From: Naematelia aurantialba
Lineage: Eukaryota > Basidiomycota > Tremellomycetes > Tremellales > Naemateliaceae
Reading direction: 5' to 3'
DNA: 64,000 nucleotides
NCBI GenBank assembly: GCA_021527695.1
Contig: JAKFAO010000010.1
Location: 744,001-808,000, forward strand
In this document: positions 34,097 to 47,602 of the stretch, piece after piece
Numbering within the stretch: position 1 is the first letter of the stretch
Layout: every line of letters starts with the position of its first letter
The notes under the pieces: model-generated
The model's input: only the letters and a program-made list of their open reading frames with translations
Database searches by the model: none
What the model was told of the DNA's origin: nothing
Made by a program: the position numbers and the translations under genes

Positions 34097-34947
34097 ATGG
34101 TGACTCGCCCACCGTCAGATTTCCTCCTGCTCTCTGCGACGCTTCTCAGCAATCTTCCTTCCTCCTCGTCCGTCCAAAGTAAGTCTGATGCCACCACGAG
34201 ATCCTTTCGTACCAAGGCTAGTACAGAACGCTCATCCCCCATCAGCTCCTGATACACTGCTGCTTCAACTATATGCGATCTTTGGGCCTATGTTCATGTC
34301 GGCACTGCAGCTTGTAGACGACCGAGAAGGTGAGCCAGCCGACTTGGATCGTAAACACTCCAGAGACTGAAAGCTCAGTGGTCAAGGTCTCACTGCCAGG
34401 AGGTCGGAGCATCCATCAGGTGCGCCTTTCACCTCATGCATCAAACCGCTAGGTGACGCCCGTCCAGGTGACCTCGTCTACAGGGACTCCGTATACTCTG
34501 CACCTCAACCCGCCGAAACGCGCAAACCCGGTGGCCAACTTGGATGCGGCGGCGGCAGCCGGTCCTTCAACCGAGTCCTTCAGACAAGATGCCATCCCGA
34601 CCACGGACGATCAGGTCTACGATGCGTCCGCCACGGATCCTCCTAGAAGAGCCATCGATCAGACCTATATCGTCGACCTTGCTGCATCACTTGAGGGGCT
34701 GTACTGCCCCTGTCCTGGCTTCGCTTACAACTCGCTCTCTGGCCCAGGCAACCCACTGGTGCGTGCGCTGAGCTTACTTGGTCGTAAGACGAAGCTGATG
34801 ACGAAACAGTGCAAGCATCTTTTAGCGGTCGTCGTGGCGACTTGCATGGGCAAGGAGATCCCAACGACTGTGGAACTTGATGGTGTTCCTGGGCTCCTGG
34901 GTATTGGCTCGGGTGATCAACCCGAAATCAAAGAAGAGCCGGCATAG
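34097..34947 (+). CDS. SWS1: SWIM zinc-finger protein, Sws1/Shu2-like, 216 aa
   Basis: Exons: 34097..34178, 34246..34329, 34379..34419, 34453..34758, 34810..34947. The C-terminal part holds a SWIM motif: CPC (CxC) in LYCPCPGFAYNSLSG and CKHLLA (CxHxxA) after a short spacer. The invariant CxC...CxHxxA with trailing Ala is the signature of Sws1/Shu2, the Shu-complex subunit that promotes Rad51 filament formation in homologous recombination. N-terminal region: DTLLLQLYAIFGPMFMSALQLVD, then a basic VVKVSLPGGRSIHQV segment and a Ser/Thr/Asp linker. The intron 34759-34809 (51 nt) sits between the two halves of the motif and is free of stops. The identification rests on the motif and size; other SWIM proteins remain possible. 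Confidence 0.68.
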
Positions 34948-35561
34948 CTCTGAGACCATCATCTGCCGCTGTAGCATAGCATGGCAAAGGCGTGTATGTA
35001 CAACCATGTTGCAGCCACGTGCCGGTGGGCTGTGGCGGCGGTCACCGCATCGGTTTTCATGGCAAATCGCCTCTTCTGGCAATTTCTGCATGTCCCATCC
35101 GACAGACCCGAATTTTGATCCCGTTTTTGATGGGCCTCGAGGGATTGTCCGTCGCCGTATGCTGGCCCCTCTCTTCGAGTCGCTTCACAAAAGGCTCCAG
35201 CCTATTCTTCGTCCCTCTGCTCTCCTTTCTCCTCGATTCAGCCTCCCAATCCTTCTCAGCTGCTGTCTGACTCTCTACCCAACACTACCACTACTCTGCC
35301 ATCTCAGTCGAGACCGTGTCTGACATAACACTGGTCAAAAATCCGACTTAGACAGTGTTTGCATTTTGTTTGTCCGCCCTTTTTGAGACACCTGTTCGAC
35401 ATTGTCCTTCTCCCGGACAGCAGCGAGACCGCAGACCTGCATACCGACACGCTTGGCGCTATTTCAACCAGTGGTCCTGCATCGATGTGCCCCGTTCGTC
35501 TCGCTTAGTCAGCGCCACGCAAACTCCCCTTCCCCAAAACCAGTCCAGTGTCACCAACAGC
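34948..35561. other. Intergenic, promoter side of the BTG gene
   Basis: About 610 bases. The last 300 are CT-rich and may be 5' UTR. A frame in phase with the BTG protein is open upstream to about 35355 but has no ATG. Confidence 0.4.
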
Positions 35562-37161
35562 ATGGCCTCACCACCGCCTGACATCTCAACGCTCTCGCTC
35601 GGTCCAGGCGCCGACCCGACACCGTCGACGTACAATGCTGCGACTTCACCTGCTCTGACCCCCCAGTCGGCGCCGGAGAATGTCGGGTGGGCGCCGGTGT
35701 TGAAGCTCGACCTGTCCCTGAGTGCTGCTCTCAAGGAGCTTGTGGGATGGCTCGTCGACCCACTCGGCGGATACTACGATTCCGAGATCCTCGCCCTCCT
35801 TCGTGAAGCGCTGTCAGTCCGCCTGGAGGCCCTGTACCGCCGCACATGGGACGAATCAAACAAGCACCACGGCACTGGGTCCCGGTCGCTCATCTGCTCA
35901 AAGGAGCTTGGCTTGCCCAAGGTTCTGCGAGCAGCGGCCCAGCAAGCAGCAGTGGACGAGCGGCTCTGGCGCCTCGCTCTGGGAACAAGAACGGACGCTG
36001 TCAACGACTCGGCAAGAGATGACTGGCAAGTCTGGTGTGATCCCGGTATTGTCACTGTGAGGTACGGCGCCTGGGACTACGATGACCAGGTGTTTGATCC
36101 TGTCCGGGCATTCCGAGGTGAGTGTGTCTTCTACCTGTACTCGCAATGTCGCCAATGCAAAAGATCTGCTCGTAAGATGTACACTGACTTTCCTCATAGG
36201 TCCTGTCCAAACCATCTGGCAAGCTCGCACTCCGCTGCTTGCGCCCGAAGCCAACACCCCTTCACGCCCCTCTCACGCCATTGCTATTCGTGCACCTACA
36301 GTATTCGCTATTCCGCCCACTCCAGCTGCCGCTGAAGCAGGAGCGACAATGGTCCCTCCACCCCGTGTCCCGTCCCCTTCTCTCCTCCCCGCAGTCGCTC
36401 TCAGCCGCAACCACTCGAGCTCTGAGGAGGTCCGGCTTACCGACTCGCGACGTGCGACTCCGTCTCCAGATATGAGCTACAACGATCCGGCATTTTCTGA
36501 CGACGAAAAGCAGTCGCGTGGATTCTCCGCCGCGCTGCCCTCGGACGCTATCAAGTCACACCGGCGTTCTGCGACTGGCTCCACAAGCTCAGTCACCTCG
36601 AGCGTATCTGATAGCAATTCCGGCGCTTCGCAGCTATTGACGCCGGCCGCGCGCTCGCCAGCCTCTGATCCCTTTGCTCTGCCCGACGCCAAGACGACTC
36701 CGAACTCTGCTGGCACAGCCGGCACGACCGGAACCGTGCGTGGCCGCACGCCCTCGCCCGGCGCGACGCCGGCGCCGACCCCGACCGTGACGCCGTATGA
36801 CGGGGGCAACGTGACCGTCCTCGGCGGAGGCGTGAAGCTAGGCGGGGGCGGCTCGTCCCGCGCCTCGAGCGTCATTTCGTCCTCGCGGGCGCCGCTGGAC
36901 CGCTCGCGCTCGCCGTCCATCTCGCTCGCCAGCCGCGCGCTGAACACCGCCCTCGGTCCCAACGCCAACGGCGCGCGCAAGGTCCGGACCAGGCGCCGCA
37001 TCATGCCGACCTACCTTGGACCCAACGGGCAGCCGGGCGTCGCGGGCCCGTTTGGGCCGTTTGCAGGCAAGATCCAGCCCGGCGGCCAGCCTGGCGCCAC
37101 TGTACATCCGTTCCACGGCATGATGGGCATGCGTATGGGCCTCGCTCCGCGCATGGCATGA
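35562..37161 (+). CDS. BTG/Tob (anti-proliferative) domain protein, 505 aa
   Basis: Exons: 35562..36117 and 36200..37161. Residues about 45-190 match the layout of the APRO/BTG domain: SAALKELVGWLVDPL, an alpha-helical stretch ending LEALYRRTWDESNKHHGTGSRSL (compare the LY..TWDES..G.G.R.L pattern of fungal members), KVLRAAAQQA, then WQVWCDPGIVTVRYGAWD, the W.DP..V..R.G box. In animals this domain binds the Caf1/Ccr4 deadenylases and speeds mRNA decay; a similar role here is an inference. The remaining 300 residues are Ser/Pro/Thr/Gly-rich with many SP sites, ending in a Gly/Met-rich tail. No zinc finger or RNA-binding domain is visible. Start is the first ATG in frame. Confidence 0.75.
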
Positions 37162-37885
37162 TGCCCGCCTACTCGTCGAGCACGCCGCCTACGTTCTTGT
37201 GATCGGTGTGCAGATATTCACATCTAGTTGGCGTAGTCGCATGGCAAGCGCTCTTGCTTGTCACGTGTCGTTCTTCATTCCCCATTCTCTCTTGTCCATT
37301 CCTATCTCTGTTCTCTATTCTCTATTTTCTGTTCTCGTTACTCTATTCTGCATCGTCCATTGTCCATTCGCTATTGTCGGTTCTCCGCCGCTGTCGCTTA
37401 TTCTTGATCTTGATCGACGTGTCTTGTGCAGAACACAATGTGCAGAAGAATCGATCCTTACATATGTTACCTTCGATTTGACTTTCCGGATTTACCAAAC
37501 CCTTGACCCGTTCCCACCTTGATCTTTTCGATTCGATCAGGTTTTCGTCCTTGATCGTTTTCTCTTCTTCTTTGGTGTAAGCTGCTTTGATCAAGTAGTA
37601 ACGAGACGCATGAATTGCATGGAGGCCCGATGTTCTTGCCAGTGCAATCCAGTCGAGTCCAATCTGCCTTGCCCGCGTCAAGTGCTCAATTTTCAAAATC
37701 TCGGTGGCATAGATGGCCAGTAGCCGAATCAATGTATTGTGGCGAGGAGATCGAACTTCTGCCTCCAGGATTGGCACGATTGGATGAACAAACATAGCAT
37801 GCACAGTAACGCGCGAGTAAAGTGTAATCACGACCCAATGCTCAGTGACCAGATAAGGAAAGTATGCTACGGATCAAGCTCAAGC
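37162..37885. other. Intergenic between convergent BTG gene and ALA1, AT-richer
   Basis: About 720 bases, noticeably lower in GC than the flanks. TTCTCTATTCTC-type pyrimidine repeats lie at 37290-37370. One minus-strand orphan frame is listed separately. Confidence 0.4.
37343..37795 (-). CDS. Orphan open frame, 150 codons, doubtful
   Basis: Frame from an ATG at 37795 to a stop at 37343, with mixed, non-repetitive composition (for example LIRLLAIYATEILKIEHLTRARQ) and a Lys/Arg-rich C-terminal half. I recognise no family. It lies 91 bp downstream of the ALA1 stop on the same strand and could simply be chance in AT-richer sequence. Confidence 0.2.
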   Translation of the reverse strand: MFVHPIVPILEAEVRSPRHNTLIRLLAIYATEILKIEHLTRARQIGLDWIALARTSGLHAIHASRYYLIKAAYTKEEEKTIKDENLIESKRSRWERVKGLVNPESQIEGNICKDRFFCTLCSAQDTSIKIKNKRQRRRTDNSEWTMDDAE

Positions 37886-41496
<3,611 letters not shown>

Positions 41497-42249
41497 GTTA
41501 ATGGTGCACTGAGTCCAGAAACGTCGGGAAGCCAAACGGATGACAGAGCACCCTAGAGCGGGTGAGAGCAAGGTCACCTTGAGTCGAAGCTGACGTATAG
41601 CTAGATGACAAGGATATCAAGACAAGGATGCAACGAGGATGAACGCGAACCCGAAATGTCCAATGGAGGACAGTCACGTGACCAATTCCTCGAGTCGATT
41701 TGGACTGTTGGTCGTCTCGACGGTGCACAGACATTCTTACACTCGCTTTGACGCACCATGTGAACGGCGCAACTGCTTCTGGACGCTCTTACAGCTCTCA
41801 CATGCTATACTCAATCTCTTGATACGAAACCGCTCCCACGTACCCGCGGAGCCAACCCTGGCCGGGCCAAACTGAAATCAGCTATGAACATGGTGCTCAA
41901 ACATGCTCACGACCACGACGGAACTCATCGCCCGACTTGCCCCATCTCTGACTACCCACTGATTCAACTAATCCAGGTCATGCCACCCTTCGTGTCTTCA
42001 TACCCAGGCTGGTCGGAGTAAGCTTGTCGCCTTTCTAAAGAGCCCATCCTCCCGTAGGGAGGTGTGTTGGCAGTCTAGCTCCTTGCCGATCGTTTGCTTG
42101 ACATTCACACTCTCTATTTCTTTCTTTCCTTCATTCCTTCGATCACCTCCTTCCTCCACGTCGCTTCTTCTTCTTCTTCACTTTCTACCTCCCTCTATTC
42201 TCACCGCTCGCTGTCCTATTTTACAATCATTGATTATCCGCAAGTCCCA
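41497..42249. promoter_or_regulatory. Divergent region between ALA1 and the four-TM gene
   Basis: About 750 bp between opposite ATG codons. The ALA1-proximal 110 bp are in frame with ALA1 (see findings). Near the other gene, from about 42110 to 42235, the sequence is TTCTTC/CTCC-rich, as expected of a transcription start region. Confidence 0.45.
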
Positions 42250-43648
42250 ATGAACATCGTCGCTGCAATCCTTCCTGGCGGCCTGGGCACGACAGTGAGT
42301 CTGTGCGGTTCTTAAATAATGATGTCAGATCCTTGGCGCTGTATTGTGCCTCTTATCTTTCGGATTTACTCTCGCCGTCAACCCCGACTACCTCGTTGCT
42401 CTCTTCGTGGTTTACGCAGCATCGCTCAGTGGCTACCTTCCGGCTTTGGGTATTTTGATCAGCGAATGGCGAGAAGAGTATACCAGTTGGTCGATGCGGA
42501 CTGACGACAGGGACAACGACTCGGATGACTCGTCGCTCCTACCCGGGGTTTTACGAATAGCTAAAGTCCAGGCTGTCGTCGCGACCGTGCAGCTCTTGTT
42601 GTGGATCAGTAAGTATAATGTTAGAACATGGCTGACGCCAGGTGCGGTGAACATCACCATTTTCAACTTTCTACACGAGCTGCAGGACACACGTCGTCTA
42701 ATATGCCCCTCGAAGAGGTGCACTCTCTTCAGCATCGCTAGCGGCCTCACATACTTGCACTTCGTCATCGTGACTGTTCAGTTCGTCCTGATCGTTTCTA
42801 TCATTGCGCGGGTCCGCCGTGTGCCCCGCCGAATCGTTGGCGACAAGTCCTTTAGAGTCCTTATGGAACAAGAGATTGATACGCTGCTCCATGTGCTCGA
42901 AGAAGCTCGACAGAACCGGGCATCCGGTACGCAGACACGGCCGTATGATGAGGATGAGGAGCAAAGGCATGGTATGCCAAGCATCCTCCGGATAGAAGGA
43001 CGAGATGTTGGCTTCGTGCTGAACAATATCGGCAGCTCGAGTCAAGCTTTGCCTGAGGCTCGGAACAGCTTGGATGACGAGGCGTGGCCTCGACGGCGGC
43101 GAAACTCTACGGCAGTCTCTCGTTCGGCACCTGCACGCCAGCCGATATCCAGTCGGATTTCCCGCATCGAGGCAGAATCTACCGTCACCAGTCGCCGACC
43201 GTCGGAGCATTTTCCTCGACCGGATATTCCGGCTCGCAGTGACAGTCATGGCCTCTCCCATCTCCTCACCCGGTCGGATACCACCGAGTCAGACATCATC
43301 ATCTATGAAAACTTTGACCAGGCGCACAACCCCACATTCCAGATCTCGTCTCCGACCGACTCGTACGTGTCTAAAATCCCAGCTCATGAGGTCCCGGATT
43401 CGCCACACTCGAGCTACCAGGACGATGTGTCGATTACTCGAGCGATCACGCCTAGCGTCGGCGATAGTTCCAGAGTACAGGGGTGGGACGTCCCGGGATC
43501 CCCTGAATCGAGGTATTCAAGGGTATCATATGTTCCAGTCGATGTTGAAAATACCCCCCCACACATGACTGGATCCGAAGCGGCTGAGGAAGTTTCACCC
43601 GTCCTTTCGGACGGAGAATGGGTTCTGCGAACTCCTCAGCAGGGATAG
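42250..43648 (+). CDS. Four-TM membrane protein with long Ser/Arg-rich tail, unknown function
   Basis: Exons: 42250..42294, 42329..42608, 42642..43648 (443 aa). If the 33-nt second intron is kept, the frame stays open and 11 residues are added. Hydrophobic segments: about residues 15-33 (ILGAVLCLLSFGFTLAV), 37-60 (YLVALFVVYAASLSGYLPALGILI), 85-105 (KVQAVVATVQLLLWIS) and 137-160 (GLTYLHFVIVTVQFVLIVSII). The last 280 residues are hydrophilic, with Glu/Gln helix, RRRRNS, many SP/RS sites and acidic patches, so probably a cytosolic, phosphorylated tail. I do not recognise the family. The first intron (42295-42328) is 34 nt. Confidence 0.6.
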
Positions 43649-43799
43649 AGGGAATGATTCACGTAGAGTCAGAGTCACTTGGCGATTGCATGGTATGTTG
43701 CTTGTATATTCCCTGGTGATGTTGGCATTCTTGTTGCTTGTATATGTCTTGGTCAACATTTTCTATGATCCTTCCACGAGATGCATTGTCTACTGTGCA

Positions 43800-45982
43800 T
43801 CAAGCGTCTAGACGTCTTCGACTATCTGGCTTGACTTCAGTCTCCCATTGCCTCCCCTGTAGCTCCCCCATGTGCACGTCTACCAGCAAGAGGAATGGCA
43901 CCGGCAGAACACTCATGATCATGAGCAGGACGAATGCGTATTGGAAGACGCCGGTAGTCTGAGTTATGAATGCTACGAGCAATGGACCGAGGAAGGAACA
44001 CGACTTGTCAGTCAGGGCAAAGAGGGAGAAGAAGGTGGATTCGTGGCCCTGGAGTGATGGTTAGCCACTACTTCTTGTCTGGCGATGATCACAAGATGTG
44101 ATGGAGCTGTGTTATCTTAGGGGATAGGGATAGGATATACAGGTCAGGAAGAGAGATCAGGGGAAAGGTATGGTTGTCAAGAGGGGAAGACTCACGGGGG
44201 GGATCATCTCTGCGTAAATCGTCCTCGCAAAGGTAAAGAAGAGACTGTATGACACGCCAAACCACCCGATGAGCCACTTGACCTGGCTTGCCTCGGTAAG
44301 ACCCCAGCCAGCGGACCGGGACCAAGAAAACGCCGGCAGGCTCACAAACACGCATATGCCCAACACGGCCGCCACCGTGAAGAGAAGGACGTGCATGTTT
44401 GCCAATCCCGTTCTCCGCTGGATGAACGAGACGAAGAAATTTGCCAGCGCGCCTATGAGCAGTGGTATGACGGTAAGGATAAGGATCTCGCTCGAGGGCA
44501 TGCCGAGACGGGTGGTGGCGAACAGGATGAGCGTGGATGGGAGGGTGTGTTGCGCGTCGCTTAGGAATAGCCAGGCGAACAGGAATAGTGAGAGATTCGG
44601 CAGTCGACGTAGGCTCGAAGGGCGGATCACTGCGGCTATGCGCTGTAGACCAACGAAGGCGGTTGTGGTGTTTGCAGATTTCCCGCTATCTTTGGGGTTG
44701 TTGCTGTGTCCTTGGTTCTCAGGGTCGCTGTTGTTTTCGATGGTCGCGGTGGTGCCGGATCGAGGGCCAGAAGGCAGAGCGATCATCGCAGGAATGGCGA
44801 AGCACAGCCACCAAATCCCGCACAGGCCGACACACAGCTGCAGAGCTGCGACAGTACCGTTCAGGGCCGAAAGCAGGGCCGACAGGCCCAACATGGAGAC
44901 GACGCACGACGAGAAAGCAGCTGCGTTGCCAAAGGACGATATACGCGCTGTCGTGAGCGATAGAAGAACTTGGTATCTCCTGGCTGCTGATGGCGTTCCC
45001 GTTCTGGGTCCCGCCGACCCAGCTCCCACCAGGGGAGTCCGTTCGTCCGCGACTGTTTCCAGTAGCGAGGCCTGCCTTGCTGCGGCATCATGGAAGACTT
45101 CGGGGTCAAGGTACTCGGATTCGGGTTCGGCGATCTCAGTCAAAGTCTCATTGCCACGGCCGCCAGAGCTAGGAGCACAAGCGCCAGCGCCTTGTCCTCG
45201 CTGCTCGTTTTCGGCTGCTTCGAGTGCCGCTCTGACCCGCGGATCTTGTCTCGCCAACACGGGCAGGAAGGCATTCGAGCAGATTTGCGAGATGGAGTAT
45301 CCACTGAACGCGAGGATCCACAAACACGCCGCCAAGGCTGGAGTAGACTGGGACGGCGAGGCAGGGAGGAAGAACACCGACATAGTTGCTGCTGCGCCTA
45401 GGACGGCGCCTGTCACAAGTACGCGCTTGCGGTAGTAGGCCGTATCGGCTAGTGGTCCGATGGCGAGAGCCAGCACTAGTTGTAGCAATACAGACGTCGA
45501 GCGGGTGTATAAACTGTCACTCGTCAGCCAACCTTGCTCGTAAGGTATATGACCCTTGGTCTGAAAACAGAGGAAGAAAGAGAGAGATGGAGGCTATGAG
45601 AAGAACTCAGACTGACGTGAACGAGGTCGTGTCGATCCAGTGTCCCAGGATCAGGACCTTACATGCGCCTTGCTGGCCGGACCCCCCTGGAAACGGCTCC
45701 GTGCACGGCACCGACAAGTCGGGAGACCAGTAGCCCACTGCTCTCGCAATCCCTGTATGACTTGTAAGCAACGTAATGTCAACTCTGTCTCTTGCAGTCG
45801 CCAACTTACGCTCAAGCGTCACAAGCATAAAGAGCGACTTTACCCAAGTCAGCAACTAACGCTGCGAGCCTCTTTGGCTGACGAAGAGACGGATCCAGAC
45901 GACCTACTAGTCCTGTTGTCGCGGCTGCTTCTGATGCCCAAGCATACGAGTACCACGCAAGGACATGTCTCGACGGCGTCAT
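43800..45982 (-). CDS. ATG22: Autophagy-related vacuolar effluxer Atg22, 601 aa
   Basis: MFS-type vacuolar membrane protein exporting amino acids released by autophagy. Exons in gene order: 45908..45982, 45810..45837, 45617..45752, 44196..45513, 43800..44048. Family signs: WYSYAWASEA at the N-terminus, a short FMLVTLER exon, GHWIDTTSFTLYTRS, LALAIGPLADTAYYRKRVLVTGAVLG, ISQICSNAFLPVLAR, FARTIYAEMIPPGHESTFFSLFALTDK, and LLVAFITQTTGVFQYAFVLL near the end. About twelve hydrophobic helices, with a 90-residue acidic loop after the SNAFLPVLAR motif. Start ATG is the first that gives the conserved WYSYA opening (MTPSRHVLAWYSYA). The second exon is only 28 nt. SNX3 lies upstream on the same strand. 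Confidence 0.87.
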
Positions 45983-46321
45983 CCTGGGCCCAACAACACA
46001 GTCCAGTCAGACAAGTTAGTGAAACGCGAGTCAGCCAAAAGAAACAAGGAGAGCAGCTGGATGCCAGTCTGTATTGTCAGAGGAGGGATTGATGCGGTCA
46101 GCGGGCGGACAGATGTTCATATCGGGAGTCCTTGATTGGAAAATTAAAGGAGACGGAGAGCGATGGGTGACCTGGTTACCGAAAGGCACTAGTCGGCCCG
46201 CCGGCGTATCCCACGCGGTGTATCCCTCCGTCTCGCGTATGCCGTGTACGGACCCTTTCGGGCATCAAATAACATGGTGTATCCAATATATCTCAGCCAA
46301 TATAACATTATATCACAACCA
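45983..46321. other. Intergenic between ATG22 and SNX3
   Basis: About 340 bases holding the ATG22 promoter and SNX3 3' flank. AT-rich ATATAACATTATATC-type sequence occurs at 46285-46315. Confidence 0.35.
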
Positions 46322-47293
46322 TTACATCCAGTGCGACTTGTCCCACGCGGGATCTATAATCCGTCAGCTTTCAACTTGAGCAATCCCGGTATTAGTACCC
46401 ACCTTGTAAGAACGCGCACAGCACCTTGCTACCTGTTTGCAGCAAGGGATGGCCCGCTACGATCTCCAAGAACCGCTGTAGACCCTCTTTCCGCTGCTCG
46501 ATCACGTCGTCCGTGAAGCGGTTGGTAAAGATCTAACTCACACATCAGCAAAGTGATTTGATGAGGCTGGAGGTACATGACGAGTCAGAGGAGGGAGATG
46601 GACCAACCTTGCCTGGGAGAGGGGGAATATTGACGCGGGTGCTTTCTCTTTCTAGGACGTCCCGGAATGCTTCGAAATCAGAGTACCGCCGCCGAACAAC
46701 CGAATGGCGAAGTTTGAAAGCGGGGATATTGGTCTAACAAAGATCAGTCACACGACCATTCTGGGAGCGGGAGGACGATGCAGCGAGTCGTCGCAACAAA
46801 TACACGTATGAACCTCACCATGCAAACAATTTCATAGTCGGTGTACATCTTTCGTCCAACGCCTACGAGGTTCAGTATGCAACCAGAATATGTGTAGGGA
46901 CATACCATGAGTCATGGGATTTCGTACTTCGATTTCCAGGAATGATTCTGGCACTGCATACATCTCGTCAAACTTCTCATATGAGCATTGATTGCACGCT
47001 GAAGGTTCCAAGTAGCTCACGGTTTGTGGGCGACCGGCCATGCGAGCCATATCGGAGAAGGTGATGCGCTGAGAGGAATCGGTACGGGCGAAAGGCGAAT
47101 GTGTCACTTCAACTACCAGGCGGTCAGATTCCGTCGACATGGTGCAATCAAAGTATCTTACTCGGCGGGCTTTGAGGCCCAGGCGTGTAGTATTCTGGGG
47201 TGGGTCAGCTTCCTAAACAATCGTGAAGACGAGAGAAGGCGCACCTCCGCCCTCGTATCTCGGAGACTGTGATTGCGCTTGCGATTGATTCAT
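46322..47293 (-). CDS. SNX3: Sorting nexin-3 (PX domain), 191 aa
   Basis: Small PX-only sorting nexin (Grd19/Snx3) for retromer-dependent endosome-to-Golgi recycling. Exons in gene order: 47245..47293, 47162..47194, 47021..47112, 46906..46975, 46819..46862, 46608..46733, 46403..46532, 46322..46353. PX features: [52 protein letters not shown] (Arg-Arg-Tyr-Ser-Asp-Phe, PtdIns3P binding), [20 protein letters not shown] and the terminal [13 protein letters not shown]. Length is typical (160-190). The N-terminal 50 residues are Gln/Ser/Pro-rich and less certain: an ATG inside intron 2 (47140) is in frame with exon 3 and would give an alternative N-terminus. UBP14 starts 309 bp away in the opposite direction. 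Confidence 0.9.
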
Positions 47294-47602
47294 GTTGTTT
47301 ATGCCGAGGTCAATCCCTCCCAAGCCGTCAAGTCAAAATAATGGCCAATGTGCCAAGCTGCCTTCGACAAGTTTTCGAGTAAAGAGTAGTGTGCCCCGAG
47401 TCTGGATATGTCTCGGCCAAAGACAAAGCAACAGACGAGTGCGATGACGGGCAAACTAAGTGGGGGTCCAAATAAATATCACACTCAAGCACGGGGCTCC
47501 ACATTTCATCTTGACTCTACCCCTTGCACGACCTGCATTCTTCTCCATCCTTCACCATTTTTATCAGCATCACTGGGAGTGACCAGCACGTTGTCTCGAA
47601 CA
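47294..47602. promoter_or_regulatory. Divergent promoter, SNX3/UBP14
   Basis: 309 bp between opposite ATG codons. No clear motif assigned. Confidence 0.35.

Noticed and set aside
37600..37770. Possible second tRNA on the minus strand (AGTTCGATCTCC resembles a B box)
   Set aside because: The T stem does not pair and no A box lies at the right distance upstream.
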